A stretch of DNA of 50,651 bases, from assembly GCA_000436375.1 (NCBI GenBank), contig FR885507.1, forward strand, positions 1 through 50,651, read 5' to 3'. This stretch comes from Azospirillum sp. CAG:239 (GTDB lineage: Bacteria > Pseudomonadota > Alphaproteobacteria > RF32 > CAG-239). The position numbers and the translations under genes were made by a program. Numbering within the stretch: the stretch's first letter is position 1; each line of letters opens with the position of its first letter. The notes under the pieces are model-generated. The model saw nothing but the letters and a program-made list of their open reading frames with translations, was not told where the DNA came from and ran no database searches. Shown here one piece after another: positions 1 through 7,264 of this stretch.

Positions 1-24
1 GATTGCCGGATCAAGTCCGGCAAT
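1..24. repeat. 24-bp palindromic intergenic repeat, copy 1
   Basis: A near-complete inverted repeat with arms ATTGCCGGA / TCCGGCAAT around TCAAG. The same 24 bases recur exactly at 3802-3825. Repeats of this type, often followed by GACA, are scattered between genes in many Alphaproteobacteria. It would fold as a stem-loop in RNA from either strand. The left flank is outside the window, so a longer composite element cannot be excluded. Confidence 0.8.
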
Positions 25-103
25 AACAATATTATTTTTCTTATGCTTAACTTTTAATATCGTTGCTTTTTTTTGCGGAAAATAAAGCCGGTTTCAGGAA
101 CTG

Positions 104-132
104 TTGACTTTTGCCGAAATCTGCGCTATATT
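104..132 (+). promoter_or_regulatory. Sigma-70-type promoter of the first cysteine-rich gene
   Basis: TTGACT at 104-109 and TATATT at 127-132 are separated by exactly 17 bases. Transcription would start near 138-140, about 160 bases before the start codon at 298. This is one of the best housekeeping-type promoters in the window. The long distance to the gene is unusual and is filled by the structured leader described next. Confidence 0.75.
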
Positions 133-136
133 ATCT

Positions 137-293
137 ACAGGTGTGGATGTTTTACCGCGGCGGGATGCCGCCGGCGGGTATGTGTTAGGTAATCGGTCAT
201 GGGAAGAGTCTCCTTCGTCTTCCTGCCGTTTCGGCTTATCTCTATATATCCTCACCTGTTTAACGGGCTTTGGTTACAACTGTCGTGAGGTGA
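137..293 (+). promoter_or_regulatory. Structured 5' leader, candidate riboswitch or thermosensor
   Basis: The leader starts with ACAGGTG (137-143), which can pair with CACCTGT (253-259), closing a domain of about 120 bases just after the predicted transcription start. Inside are possible hairpins GCGGC/GCCGC (near 157-171), GGAAGA/TCTTCC (near 201-222) and GCCG/CGGC (near 224-234). The Shine-Dalgarno AGGTGA (288-293) can pair with TCACCT (252-257), the same bases that close the domain. The two pairings exclude each other, the usual layout of a translational on/off switch. I do not recognise a known riboswitch class. The short frame at 104-301 looks non-coding because it begins upstream of the transcription start. 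Pairings are seen in sequence; regulation is inferred. Confidence 0.5.
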
Positions 294-297
294 TATT

Positions 298-1302
298 ATG
301 AAGAAATCTGTTTTAATGTTCTCTTTGTTGTCAGGAACTGCGCTTATGTTGCCTGACCTGGCTGTCGCCTCCGGCATTTTTTCGACACACAAAAGCACAC
401 CCCAACCAGAGCCCGCCTTTCAGTTTGAACAACCTGACAAAGCCTATCAAACCGCCGGCATCTGTTTCCTCGGCGTCGGCGACTGCGACCCTAATGTCGG
501 CTTCGGCAAAGGCGACGATTATAAAATCGATACCGAAGCTCAGTGTAAGAATGAAGGTTTTGTCAGTTCCTGTTCAACAGGATACTGCATGGACAAATCA
601 TGCCCATATAATCCTAATTACGGAAACTGCTTAAAAGAAAACTGTCCCGGCAACTCGTCAACAATCTGTACCGGCGCCATAGCCGGCCAGAATGCCTGCG
701 GCGAAAACTGCAAAAAATGCTGTGACGATTCCTGTCCGGCCGGTTCCAAAAATTATACCGGTTCCTTTGCTTCAAAAACGGAATGCGGAAACAACTGCTA
801 CAACTGCAACACAGCCTGCCCAAGCGGCAGTCTAGCTTATTCGGGGGATATAGTATCCTATAACGAGTGCGGACAAGCCTGTCGAAGCTGTAACACCTCA
901 TGTCCTTCGGGAACTTCAACCTCAAATCCCGGAGGATGCGGCGGCTCCACAAGTGACGAATGCAACACCAAAACCTGTTACTATCCTTTTCAAGCTTGTT
1001 GCGACAATTCCTGCGAAGGCGACAAGAGCGGACAATGCCCCAGCGGTTACAGCGAATGGACGTCTACCGACGGCTGCGGCAACACCTGCTACAATTGCAG
1101 CTGCGACTTGTCTTACTGCGTTTCCGACTGCGAGGAAGATTCAAGAGGCGCCACGCTCAGACTAAAATACAAAACCTGTACTATGAGCAATTGGGAAGCT
1201 ACCAGTACAACCCACTATATTTTCAGGTCAATGGGCGGTTATTGCGTTAACGTAACTGGTGGCCGCTGTATGTATGACGGCCGCTACTGGTGCAGCTGTT
1301 AG
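298..1302 (+). CDS. Secreted cysteine-rich repeat protein
   Basis: A 334-residue protein with a clear Sec signal peptide (basic MKK, hydrophobic stretch, likely cleavage near residue 24 after AVA). About 40 cysteines, some 12 percent of the chain, are spread over the mature part. Between roughly residues 130 and 260 a motif of about 28-30 residues recurs, of the type CP-G-x-x-Y-x-G then ECG-x-x-C-x-x-CN. The spacing suggests disulfide-stabilised small modules exposed in the periplasm or on the surface. The start is supported by TGAGGTGA placed 4-5 bases before the ATG. No catalytic motif is visible. It is the only complete member of the cysteine-rich family in the window; the others are at 3948-4907, 16757-18300 and 50076-50651. 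It ends 8 bases before the convergent gene at 1311. Function unknown; adhesion or surface-layer roles are only guesses. Confidence 0.85.
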   Translation: MKKSVLMFSLLSGTALMLPDLAVASGIFSTHKSTPQPEPAFQFEQPDKAYQTAGICFLGVGDCDPNVGFGKGDDYKIDTEAQCKNEGFVSSCSTGYCMDKSCPYNPNYGNCLKENCPGNSSTICTGAIAGQNACGENCKKCCDDSCPAGSKNYTGSFASKTECGNNCYNCNTACPSGSLAYSGDIVSYNECGQACRSCNTSCPSGTSTSNPGGCGGSTSDECNTKTCYYPFQACCDNSCEGDKSGQCPSGYSEWTSTDGCGNTCYNCSCDLSYCVSDCEEDSRGATLRLKYKTCTMSNWEATSTTHYIFRSMGGYCVNVTGGRCMYDGRYWCSC

Positions 1303-1310
1303 AAAAAATT

Positions 1311-2945
1311 TTAATCTCCAACCAGCTTTTCAATGTCGCTGACATAGGTAACGTCCCAGAGGGTTTCGGCGGAAGGAGCTTCGACCAGCGTGGTATAATC
1401 CTCATGTTCCATGAAAACCGGACGGAGATCGGCGTTTTCCGGCACAAGGTCGGCAACGCCGTACAAAGCTTTGCTCCAGATGACCGGGTTATGCTTAACG
1501 CCTTTCCAGGAAGCGATGCAAAGCTGTTTTTCCTGTCCCTTGTTATAAGCGGCAATCATTTTATCGATAAATTTGGCATCGACGTTCGGCATATCCGCAG
1601 GCAGCAGCAAAGCGCCGTCACAGAAAGCCGGAACCGATTTAAGCCCCAGATTCAGCGATGTTTTAACACCGGCACGGTAAGCTGGGTTGTAAATGACGTT
1701 GACATCAATGTCTTCCAGAAATTCTTCCATTGCCGCGGCCTGATTGCCGGTAACGACAAAGACAGGGTTGGCCTTTGATTTAATGGCGGCCTCCACCGCC
1801 TTGAGAAACAGCGGCTTGCCGTCTTTAGTTTCAGCCATAAGCTTGTTGCGTCCAGCCCGGCTGCCAACGCCGGCGGCAAGGATAACGGCGGCAATGCCCG
1901 CTTTGCCCTTAGACTGGTTTTGACCGGCAGCAACCAGATTTTCCCTTTCGGCAGGCGTCAAAGTACCTCCCGAAGGAAGCAGAACATTCTGCGGACGAGC
2001 GAAGTCGTATTCGTTTATCTTGTCATTGACAACCGCCAGTTTAATATAATGAACGGCCAAGGGCGACTCTGTCACGTCAAAACGAAACGGCAGGCTGATG
2101 ATTTTCTGTCCGCGTTTATGCGCGATAATCAAATCGGAAGCTCCCACCTGGGGAATCGTCAGATTGACGATTTCGTCCGCAAAACTGCGAACGGCAGAGG
2201 GAATAACGTCATCTTTATAATTGCTTTTCAGCCCGGGCAAAATGAAAATCACGTCGTTTTTATCGGCAACAGCCTTCTCGACGGCATCGGCCACGGCTTC
2301 AACTGTATGCGGCGCGTAATATTCGGCATGATAATCAAGCTGAAGGTCGGGAAAATTTTCAACCAACTTGCGTACAACCCCGGTAAAATGAGCGGTTTCG
2401 GCCGCGTCATTATAAAAATTGGTATAAATCAGAGCGGTTTTGCGCGGGCTTTGTTCGGCCACCTGCAACAAATCGACGTTTCCGGACAGGCTGAACAAAA
2501 TATTGTCCACCGCGGCCTGCTCGGCCAGTGGCGTCGTAAGTTCCAGCAGGGCAATAACTTCGCCGGCAGCAACATAGCCGTAGGGCGGCACGGTGTTTAA
2601 AATCAGGTTATGCGACTGGCGGTTAAATTTGGCAACCCGGTCGTCGGCGCAAAGAAAAACACCGTCAACCGAAGCGGTTATCTTGCAAATACCGTCGCCG
2701 CTGACGGCATAAGCGGTATTTTTGCCGCAGAGTTTGGCCGCTACGACGCCGAGCGCCGCTTCCAGCGTCAGGTCGTTTTCATCCATAACCGCGCCATAAA
2801 CCGTGGCTATGCCGCTGAGCTTGAGCTGGATTATATCTTCCTCATTCAGGGTGCGGCCTTTTTCCAAGACCATTCCGTCTAAGCGGATTTCTTCAAAAAT
2901 TTTGACCCCGAGGGCGTGGTTCAAATCAAATTCCTGACATTTCAT
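1311..2945 (-). CDS. Molybdopterin-binding / MobA-like NTP transferase fusion protein
   Basis: Two-domain cytoplasmic protein. Roughly residues 1-330 resemble the MoCF/MoeA-type molybdopterin-binding fold, including a segment DVIFILPGL. Residues from about 350 onward form a MobA-like nucleotidyltransferase with the signature LAAGVGSRAGRNK near 356-368 and a downstream ADMPN metal-binding segment. This domain order is known in Alphaproteobacteria, where such proteins are annotated as molybdopterin-binding/glycosyltransferase-2 proteins and are presumed to attach CMP or a sugar-like group to a cofactor. A TTG 21 bases further upstream (2966) is possible, but ATG at 2945 has AGGA nine bases before it and begins MKCQEFDL, so I prefer it. 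No other molybdenum-cofactor gene is nearby. The family is firm; the exact substrate is not. Confidence 0.8.
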   Translation of the reverse strand: MKCQEFDLNHALGVKIFEEIRLDGMVLEKGRTLNEEDIIQLKLSGIATVYGAVMDENDLTLEAALGVVAAKLCGKNTAYAVSGDGICKITASVDGVFLCADDRVAKFNRQSHNLILNTVPPYGYVAAGEVIALLELTTPLAEQAAVDNILFSLSGNVDLLQVAEQSPRKTALIYTNFYNDAAETAHFTGVVRKLVENFPDLQLDYHAEYYAPHTVEAVADAVEKAVADKNDVIFILPGLKSNYKDDVIPSAVRSFADEIVNLTIPQVGASDLIIAHKRGQKIISLPFRFDVTESPLAVHYIKLAVVNDKINEYDFARPQNVLLPSGGTLTPAERENLVAAGQNQSKGKAGIAAVILAAGVGSRAGRNKLMAETKDGKPLFLKAVEAAIKSKANPVFVVTGNQAAAMEEFLEDIDVNVIYNPAYRAGVKTSLNLGLKSVPAFCDGALLLPADMPNVDAKFIDKMIAAYNKGQEKQLCIASWKGVKHNPVIWSKALYGVADLVPENADLRPVFMEHEDYTTLVEAPSAETLWDVTYVSDIEKLVGD

Positions 2946-3017
2946 CGGCATTGTTCCTGTTGACAATGGCTATAATATAAGCCGGAAATTCTTAAAATAT
3001 AGCAAACACGACACATT

Positions 3018-3045
3018 AAAAAAAGGGAGCCGAAGCTCCCTTCTC
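3018..3045 (-). terminator. Rho-independent terminator
   Basis: GGGAGC-CGAA-GCTCCC hairpin. Read on the minus strand it is followed by a run of Ts and lies just behind the stop codon of the 3045-3527 gene. Confidence 0.75.
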
Positions 3046-3527
3046 TATCTGTCTGCAAAAGTATAACTCTCAAGGGTGCGATTGTTGTCGTCCTTAAGAT
3101 AAACATATCCTTTTCTTGCCAGAACAACCACAGTAACCGTATAATGGCATAACCGGCTGCCGCGAAGGATATAGCAATCATATACCTTGCCCCGACTGTT
3201 TACGGTAAGCGCGTGCTTGCCGCGAGCGACGAATTTGCCGTCTCTTACTTCCCAAACATACAAATACGGTCCCTGACGCTCAATCTGCATGTTTGACCAA
3301 GTCAGACTTTTGAGCGGGCGCGCATAAGGCTGGTGTACAACGGTACCGTAATCGCTGACCTTGGTCGGACGCATACGGCGCACTCGGTTATACAGGCTCT
3401 CATAGCGCTCGTAAATCTGGACTGCTCCGTTGAGATTGCCGAGGAACTTGTCCATTTTCGTTTGTGCCAGAGCACAGGATGCCAACGCGCAAAGCATCAT
3501 CAACACCCAAAACTTTTTTGCTTTCAT
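3045..3527 (-). CDS. Small secreted protein of unknown function
   Basis: 160 residues. The N-terminus is a signal peptide with the sequence MKAKKFWVLMMLCALASC followed by ALAQ. It could be cut by signal peptidase I after ALA, or, since LASC resembles a lipobox, be a lipoprotein; the sequence does not decide. The mature part is basic, rich in Tyr and Arg, and ends in a beta-like region (residues about 90-155, with HALTVNSRGKVYDCYI and later YTVTVVVLARKGYVYLK). I recognise no family. It stands alone, with its own terminator directly downstream and a repeat-containing gap upstream. The pattern of a leader followed by a compact beta-rich domain fits a periplasmic or cell-surface protein; that is inference only. 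Confidence 0.7.
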   Translation of the reverse strand: MKAKKFWVLMMLCALASCALAQTKMDKFLGNLNGAVQIYERYESLYNRVRRMRPTKVSDYGTVVHQPYARPLKSLTWSNMQIERQGPYLYVWEVRDGKFVARGKHALTVNSRGKVYDCYILRGSRLCHYTVTVVVLARKGYVYLKDDNNRTLESYTFADR

Positions 3528-3742
3528 ATACTTAAATTTTTAAATTTCACAATAAGAAATCAGCCCACAATAATCATCAAATCAGGGTGTTAGAATAACA
3601 TATTTTAACAGGAGTGTCCATAATTAATTTTTTGTCCATTTCTCCAAAAACCGTGCAGAAACATGACATGCTGTAGCCGGCTTGACAAGGGGACGCCTTT
3701 GAGCGCAACACCGGCTGCGCCCGAGGGTAACTGTATTATTTT

Positions 3743-3796
3743 GTCATTCCCCGTACTTTTATTCTTTCCTGTCATTCCCCGGTTTGACCGGGGAAT
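3743..3796. repeat. Palindromic repeat GTCATTCCCCGG-type, partial plus complete copy
   Basis: A complete inverted repeat ATTCCCCGG-TTTGA-CCGGGGAAT lies at 3774-3796, preceded by GTC. A half copy, GTCATTCCCCG, lies at 3743-3753. Both are typical of dispersed proteobacterial intergenic palindromes. Directly behind follows the other palindrome type at 3802-3825. The rest of the gap 3528-3947 holds no gene that I can support. Confidence 0.7.
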
Positions 3797-3801
3797 CCCT
3801 G

Positions 3802-3825
3802 GATTGCCGGATCAAGTCCGGCAAT
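3802..3825. repeat. 24-bp palindromic intergenic repeat, copy 2
   Basis: Exact copy of the 24-base palindrome at the left edge of the window (1-24). It sits about 30 bases upstream of the point where the reading frame of the next cysteine-rich gene becomes open (3855), which makes the repeat cluster the likely boundary of that gene's truncation. Confidence 0.8.
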
Positions 3826-3947
3826 GACAAAAAGAAAAACAAGGCCGGCAATAAAACGAAGGCTTTTCCAAACAGAACTGCAACTCCGTACAGACGATTG
3901 ACGGCGTTTGTCCTTACAATGCCACCTACGGCAAAGGCTGCAAGTGC

Positions 3948-4907
3948 GTGTCTAATCTGATAAGCTGTCCGGCCGGACAGGTCGGCGTCGGCGACAGCTG
4001 CGGCGGCAAATACGCTTCCTGCAAATGTGACCCGGCTCTGGTCAGCTGCGCGTCAAATCAGATCGGACAAGGAGCTTCCTGCGGCGGAAAGTATCAGTCC
4101 TGCGTTTGTAAATCTGAGTATCAATACAACTCTTCCAACTGTACCTCGCCGCGTTCGGTATCGGGAGCCAGTTGCGGGGGCAAATACACCGGCTGTTCCT
4201 GTCCGTCGGGCGTAAGTTCGGGAAGCTACGGCTGCGAAACCTATTATCCTTCGCCCTGCTCTTCGGTTTGCAAAAAAGCCTATGCCGACAACTGCCGAAA
4301 CCGCACGGCCGTATCGACACCTTACGGCTGCGCCGAATACTGGGCCGACTGTTCCAGCAAATGCAAAACTAAATACAACGACAACTGCAGAAACCGGACT
4401 GCGGTCATTTCCAGCTGTCCGGCGAACGCGACCTGCTCCTACTTCTCCGACTGCTCTTCCAAAATTCAGAGCTGGAGCTGCAATTCCGGTTATATACAGT
4501 CAGGAAACAGCTGCATAGACCCCTGTGACAACCGTACCGCTGTCATTTCGAGCTGTCCGAGCAACGCAAGCTGTTCTTACTTCTCCGACTGCTCTTCCAA
4601 AATCAGTTCCTGGTCTTGCAATTCCGGATATGAAAAATCAGGAAATTCTTGTGTTCAGAAAACCAAAACCTGTTCTGATTACGGTCTCTATTCATCTCCC
4701 AGAACCCCTGTCAGAAGTTGGGATTGTACCTATGTAACCCGGAACGGATTAGGCTGTTATGATTGTGTAAAGGCTATTTCCAGCACGGGCTGTCCGTCCG
4801 GTTACAGACAGGCGAATTGCAGCGGCATGAGTTGTTGCTGCGGTGCCGGACAAAGCTGTAGTGGCGGGGGAATAAGATGTATGTGTCAGATGAATCCGAA
4901 TTTATAA
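3948..4907 (+). CDS. Cysteine-rich repeat protein, 5'-truncated
   Basis: 319 residues from a GTG that has no Shine-Dalgarno and no signal peptide. The same frame is open upstream to 3855, where a TAA stops it, and the extra residues (for example VCPYNATYGKGCKC) have the same cysteine-rich character. So the visible frame is the 3' part of a longer gene whose start is missing. Two repeat types are clear: a module ending SCGGKY-x2-C-x-C, three copies at about 3970-4200; and a module of about 48 residues containing NRTAVISSCP, SDCSSKI, SWSCNSGY and SGNSC, in two copies near 4379-4518 and 4528-4655. The second type also occurs at the right edge of the window on the minus strand. The last 80 residues are unrelated to these repeats and end in a tight cysteine cluster. 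Upstream are palindromic repeats. It is probably a gene remnant or silent copy; if expressed, the product would lack a secretion signal. Confidence 0.6.
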   Translation: MSNLISCPAGQVGVGDSCGGKYASCKCDPALVSCASNQIGQGASCGGKYQSCVCKSEYQYNSSNCTSPRSVSGASCGGKYTGCSCPSGVSSGSYGCETYYPSPCSSVCKKAYADNCRNRTAVSTPYGCAEYWADCSSKCKTKYNDNCRNRTAVISSCPANATCSYFSDCSSKIQSWSCNSGYIQSGNSCIDPCDNRTAVISSCPSNASCSYFSDCSSKISSWSCNSGYEKSGNSCVQKTKTCSDYGLYSSPRTPVRSWDCTYVTRNGLGCYDCVKAISSTGCPSGYRQANCSGMSCCCGAGQSCSGGGIRCMCQMNPNL

Positions 4908-4922
4908 AAATGGCAAAGGTAA

Positions 4923-4948
4923 AATTCCCGGTTATCTGCCGGGATTTT
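4923..4948 (+). terminator. Rho-independent terminator
   Basis: TCCCGG-TTATCTG-CCGGGA hairpin with flanking A and T runs, 16 bases after the stop of the truncated cysteine-rich gene. Confidence 0.7.
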
Positions 4949-4985
4949 TACCAATCGGATTTTGCTGTTTTTATTGGACAAAATA

Positions 4986-5014
4986 TTGACTTAATAAGGC
5001 GGTTCTGTTAAGGT
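4986..5014 (+). promoter_or_regulatory. Possible promoter of the 5044 gene
   Basis: TTGACT at 4986-4991 and, 17 bases on, TAAGGT at 5009-5014. The -35 is good but the -10 is poor. It lies between the terminator at 4923 and the gene, in the expected place. Confidence 0.35.
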
Positions 5015-5043
5015 TAAATAAGAACAACAACAGGAATAACGCC

Positions 5044-6582
5044 ATGAGTCTGCGGCAGAAAGCGGAGAAGATAAAAGGAATCAAACAAAGTATGCGCAAA
5101 GCCGCATTAGTCGGTTTAGCTTCGTTGGTTACGACGACGGCGCTTGGCGAGGAGAAAAGGGAATGGGAAGCGTCGTCCGATAATGCAAAAATTCCTGCCG
5201 GTCAGGTTGCCGAAAGCAAGACAGACTGTGCCTGTTATGTTAACAATCTGCTTCTTGACGTTGAATCCCCGGTTTCACAAATATATAAGGTCAGCCGCAA
5301 CAAGGCTTTTTATTCGCCTTACCTGGACGGCGGTGCCGGCGGCATTGTCTTTACCCGGTTCCATATCAGTGATGCCGATGCTTTTGGCAATGCCAATCAG
5401 ACTGGTCCCGAAAAATTTTCCAAAGCATTGCAGGATTTTGCGTCACGAGCTAAAAATTTTGGTTATAAAGGCGAAATCAAAAATCTGGACGATGTAGCGC
5501 GTTGTCTGGCTTCTTATGTCGACAGCAGTCGGAAAAAAGACCGTTACATTGGCGAGGCTCTGTCGCAGAACTATGCGGACAGCGGGCTGCAGGCGGCTCA
5601 GAACCTGAAAAAAACCGTTGCCGAGTTGAACGAGGCTAATCTTAAAACGGCAAAACACGAGCAGACGCACGCTTCTAACGGCCAATACATGAAAGCGATT
5701 AATACCGGCGACGTCCTGCTGACGCCGGGCGGCATTTATTTGGCGCGTATGGCCGACGAACTGCGGGCGCAGATAAAAGGCGGCAATATTCAGGCGTCCG
5801 AAAGCGGGCTTGAACGGTTTTTCGCCGATTTCGGCGCCGGATATTATGAACAGTATACGTCGGATATTCTCCAAGATGCGTCTTATAACCGTATGTTTGC
5901 CTATGCTTTGAACGAAGAACGGGCGGAACGCCGTATTCCGGCCGAGATTAACAATTCGCTGCTTGGTTTTGAAATGGAGGGCGTTGACAGCCGGGGAAGG
6001 ACGCACACAATCAACGGCGTGGAAACTTCCCGGGGATTTGTTTTCTTCGGTGGCGAAGATGTTTCGTCGGTTAAAATGAAAAACGGCCGCGTCCTGCCGC
6101 TGAACTGTCTGACTGACGCAGACGGCCATGCTCTGAAGGACGACAACGGCCAAAGAATACCGGCGCGGGTAATTTATAATGACGGCAATTTTACTGTTGC
6201 CCTGACGGGAAGTGTTTTGACGACCAAAGACATGGATAAAAACCTGAAAGAAGCTCTGCGGTACCTTTTGCGCGATTTGGAACCTTCCGTGCAGAAGATG
6301 GTTTTGAAAGCGCTGGACGGACATTGTCGTGCCGATGCTGACAAACTGACCGGAGCGTTGCTTGGCGATTATGATACTCTGATGAAAATGCGCGCCGAAA
6401 CCGCTAAGGAGAACATTGCCGCGGATCTGCAGTATATTCGCGAGAAGAGAGCCGGTTTTTTGCAAAAGGCCGGGGAAGAAAAATATGCCGGCATGAATTT
6501 GGTGCGGATTGCTTCGCCGCAGGATGACGCTTTGCAGCTGACGCCGGCAATGTTCCGGCCGTTGTCAGCGGAACGGAAATAA
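5044..6582 (+). CDS. Secreted putative HExxH metallopeptidase
   Basis: 512 residues. A long basic N-terminus (MSLRQKAEKIKGIKQSMRK) precedes a hydrophobic stretch LVGLASLVTTTALG, so a signal peptide with an extended n-region or a membrane anchor is likely. Residues 205-209 are HEQTH, matching the zinc-binding HExxH signature, and MADE at 236-239 offers an acidic third ligand about 29 residues later, as in gluzincin-type peptidases. Two cysteines near residue 55 (CAC) may form a disulfide. The rest has no motif I recognise. It has its own upstream terminator and a possible promoter, and stops 8 bases before the convergent AlgH-like gene. The zinc site is an inference from the motif and from the same HEQTH in the secreted protein at 19630; the family is unknown to me, and substrate cannot be guessed. 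Confidence 0.65.
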   Translation: MSLRQKAEKIKGIKQSMRKAALVGLASLVTTTALGEEKREWEASSDNAKIPAGQVAESKTDCACYVNNLLLDVESPVSQIYKVSRNKAFYSPYLDGGAGGIVFTRFHISDADAFGNANQTGPEKFSKALQDFASRAKNFGYKGEIKNLDDVARCLASYVDSSRKKDRYIGEALSQNYADSGLQAAQNLKKTVAELNEANLKTAKHEQTHASNGQYMKAINTGDVLLTPGGIYLARMADELRAQIKGGNIQASESGLERFFADFGAGYYEQYTSDILQDASYNRMFAYALNEERAERRIPAEINNSLLGFEMEGVDSRGRTHTINGVETSRGFVFFGGEDVSSVKMKNGRVLPLNCLTDADGHALKDDNGQRIPARVIYNDGNFTVALTGSVLTTKDMDKNLKEALRYLLRDLEPSVQKMVLKALDGHCRADADKLTGALLGDYDTLMKMRAETAKENIAADLQYIREKRAGFLQKAGEEKYAGMNLVRIASPQDDALQLTPAMFRPLSAERK

Positions 6583-6590
6583 AGAAGTTT

Positions 6591-7178
6591 TTAAGCGTGT
6601 CCGGCTTTGGCGACCAGCCGGGACAGGTCAATGCCGAGCGATTCGATGGCTTTTTGCCATTTTTCTTCGTCCTTGGTTCTGAAAACCAGCTCCGGCGTCG
6701 GATTGGCTACCAGCCAGCTGTTGTTGACGATTTCGCTTTCCAGCTGCTGCGGCGCCCAGCTGGCGTATCCCAGCGCAATCAGATTTTCTTTCGGCCCGGT
6801 GCCGAAAGCAATGTCGGTAATGATGTCAATTGAGGACGAAACCGCGATTTTGTCGTCGATTACCACAGTGTCGGGTTTGATATAATCGGTTGAATGCAGG
6901 ACGAAACCGCGCACTTTTTCAAGCGGCCCGCCCTGATGGAGGTCAATGGGTTCGATGGGGTGTATCGTATTGATCGGAAGTTGGTTAGCCAAATCAGCAA
7001 AGGAGAATTCTTTGATTTTTTTGTTCACAACGAAACCCATTGCCCCTTCTTTGGAGTGCGAGCAAATATAAATCAGCGTGCCGGCAAACCGCTCGTCGTC
7101 CATATTCGGCATGGAAACAAGGCATTTCCCGGTAAGATATAAATCGCATTTGTCTGCCATTGATTTTAATACCTGCAT
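6591..7178 (-). CDS. YqgE/AlgH family protein (UPF0301)
   Basis: 195 residues, the usual length for the YqgE/AlgH family. Typical features are the early CLVSMPNMDDERFAGTLIYI stretch, then GAMGFVVNK, a GGP motif in LHQGGPLE, and near the end LGYASWAPQQLESEI. The family is widely conserved in Proteobacteria as a small cytoplasmic protein; AlgH was linked to alginate regulation in Pseudomonas, but a general biochemical role is not established. The N-terminus is slightly longer than usual; a second ATG at codon 7 (MADKCDL) is an alternative start. The gene converges on the 5044 gene and diverges from the dsbD-like gene, with which it shares an 86-base upstream gap. Family assignment is firm, function open. 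Confidence 0.85.
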   Translation of the reverse strand: MQVLKSMADKCDLYLTGKCLVSMPNMDDERFAGTLIYICSHSKEGAMGFVVNKKIKEFSFADLANQLPINTIHPIEPIDLHQGGPLEKVRGFVLHSTDYIKPDTVVIDDKIAVSSSIDIITDIAFGTGPKENLIALGYASWAPQQLESEIVNNSWLVANPTPELVFRTKDEEKWQKAIESLGIDLSRLVAKAGHA

Positions 7179-7264
7179 AATTACTTTTTATTTACCCAAC
7201 AGTGCTAGTATAACATATAATTAAGTAACTTAAAAATATTTTTTAAGGGGCAGGGCCGTAATTT

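Noticed and set aside
104..301. 65-codon open frame before the first cysteine-rich gene
   Set aside because: It begins at the -35 box, upstream of the predicted transcription start, and its sequence is explained by the structured leader.
614..952. Arg/Cys/Phe-rich frame on the minus strand
   Set aside because: Exact antisense shadow of the cysteine-rich repeats; composition follows from the opposite-strand codons.
2960..2982. TTGACA and TATAAT on the plus strand near 2960
   Set aside because: Only about six bases apart and followed by no plus-strand gene.
5443..6465. 340-codon minus-strand frame inside the HEQTH gene
   Set aside because: Shadow frame; the plus frame has the signal sequence, promoter and motif, and the minus frame has no recognisable family or Shine-Dalgarno.
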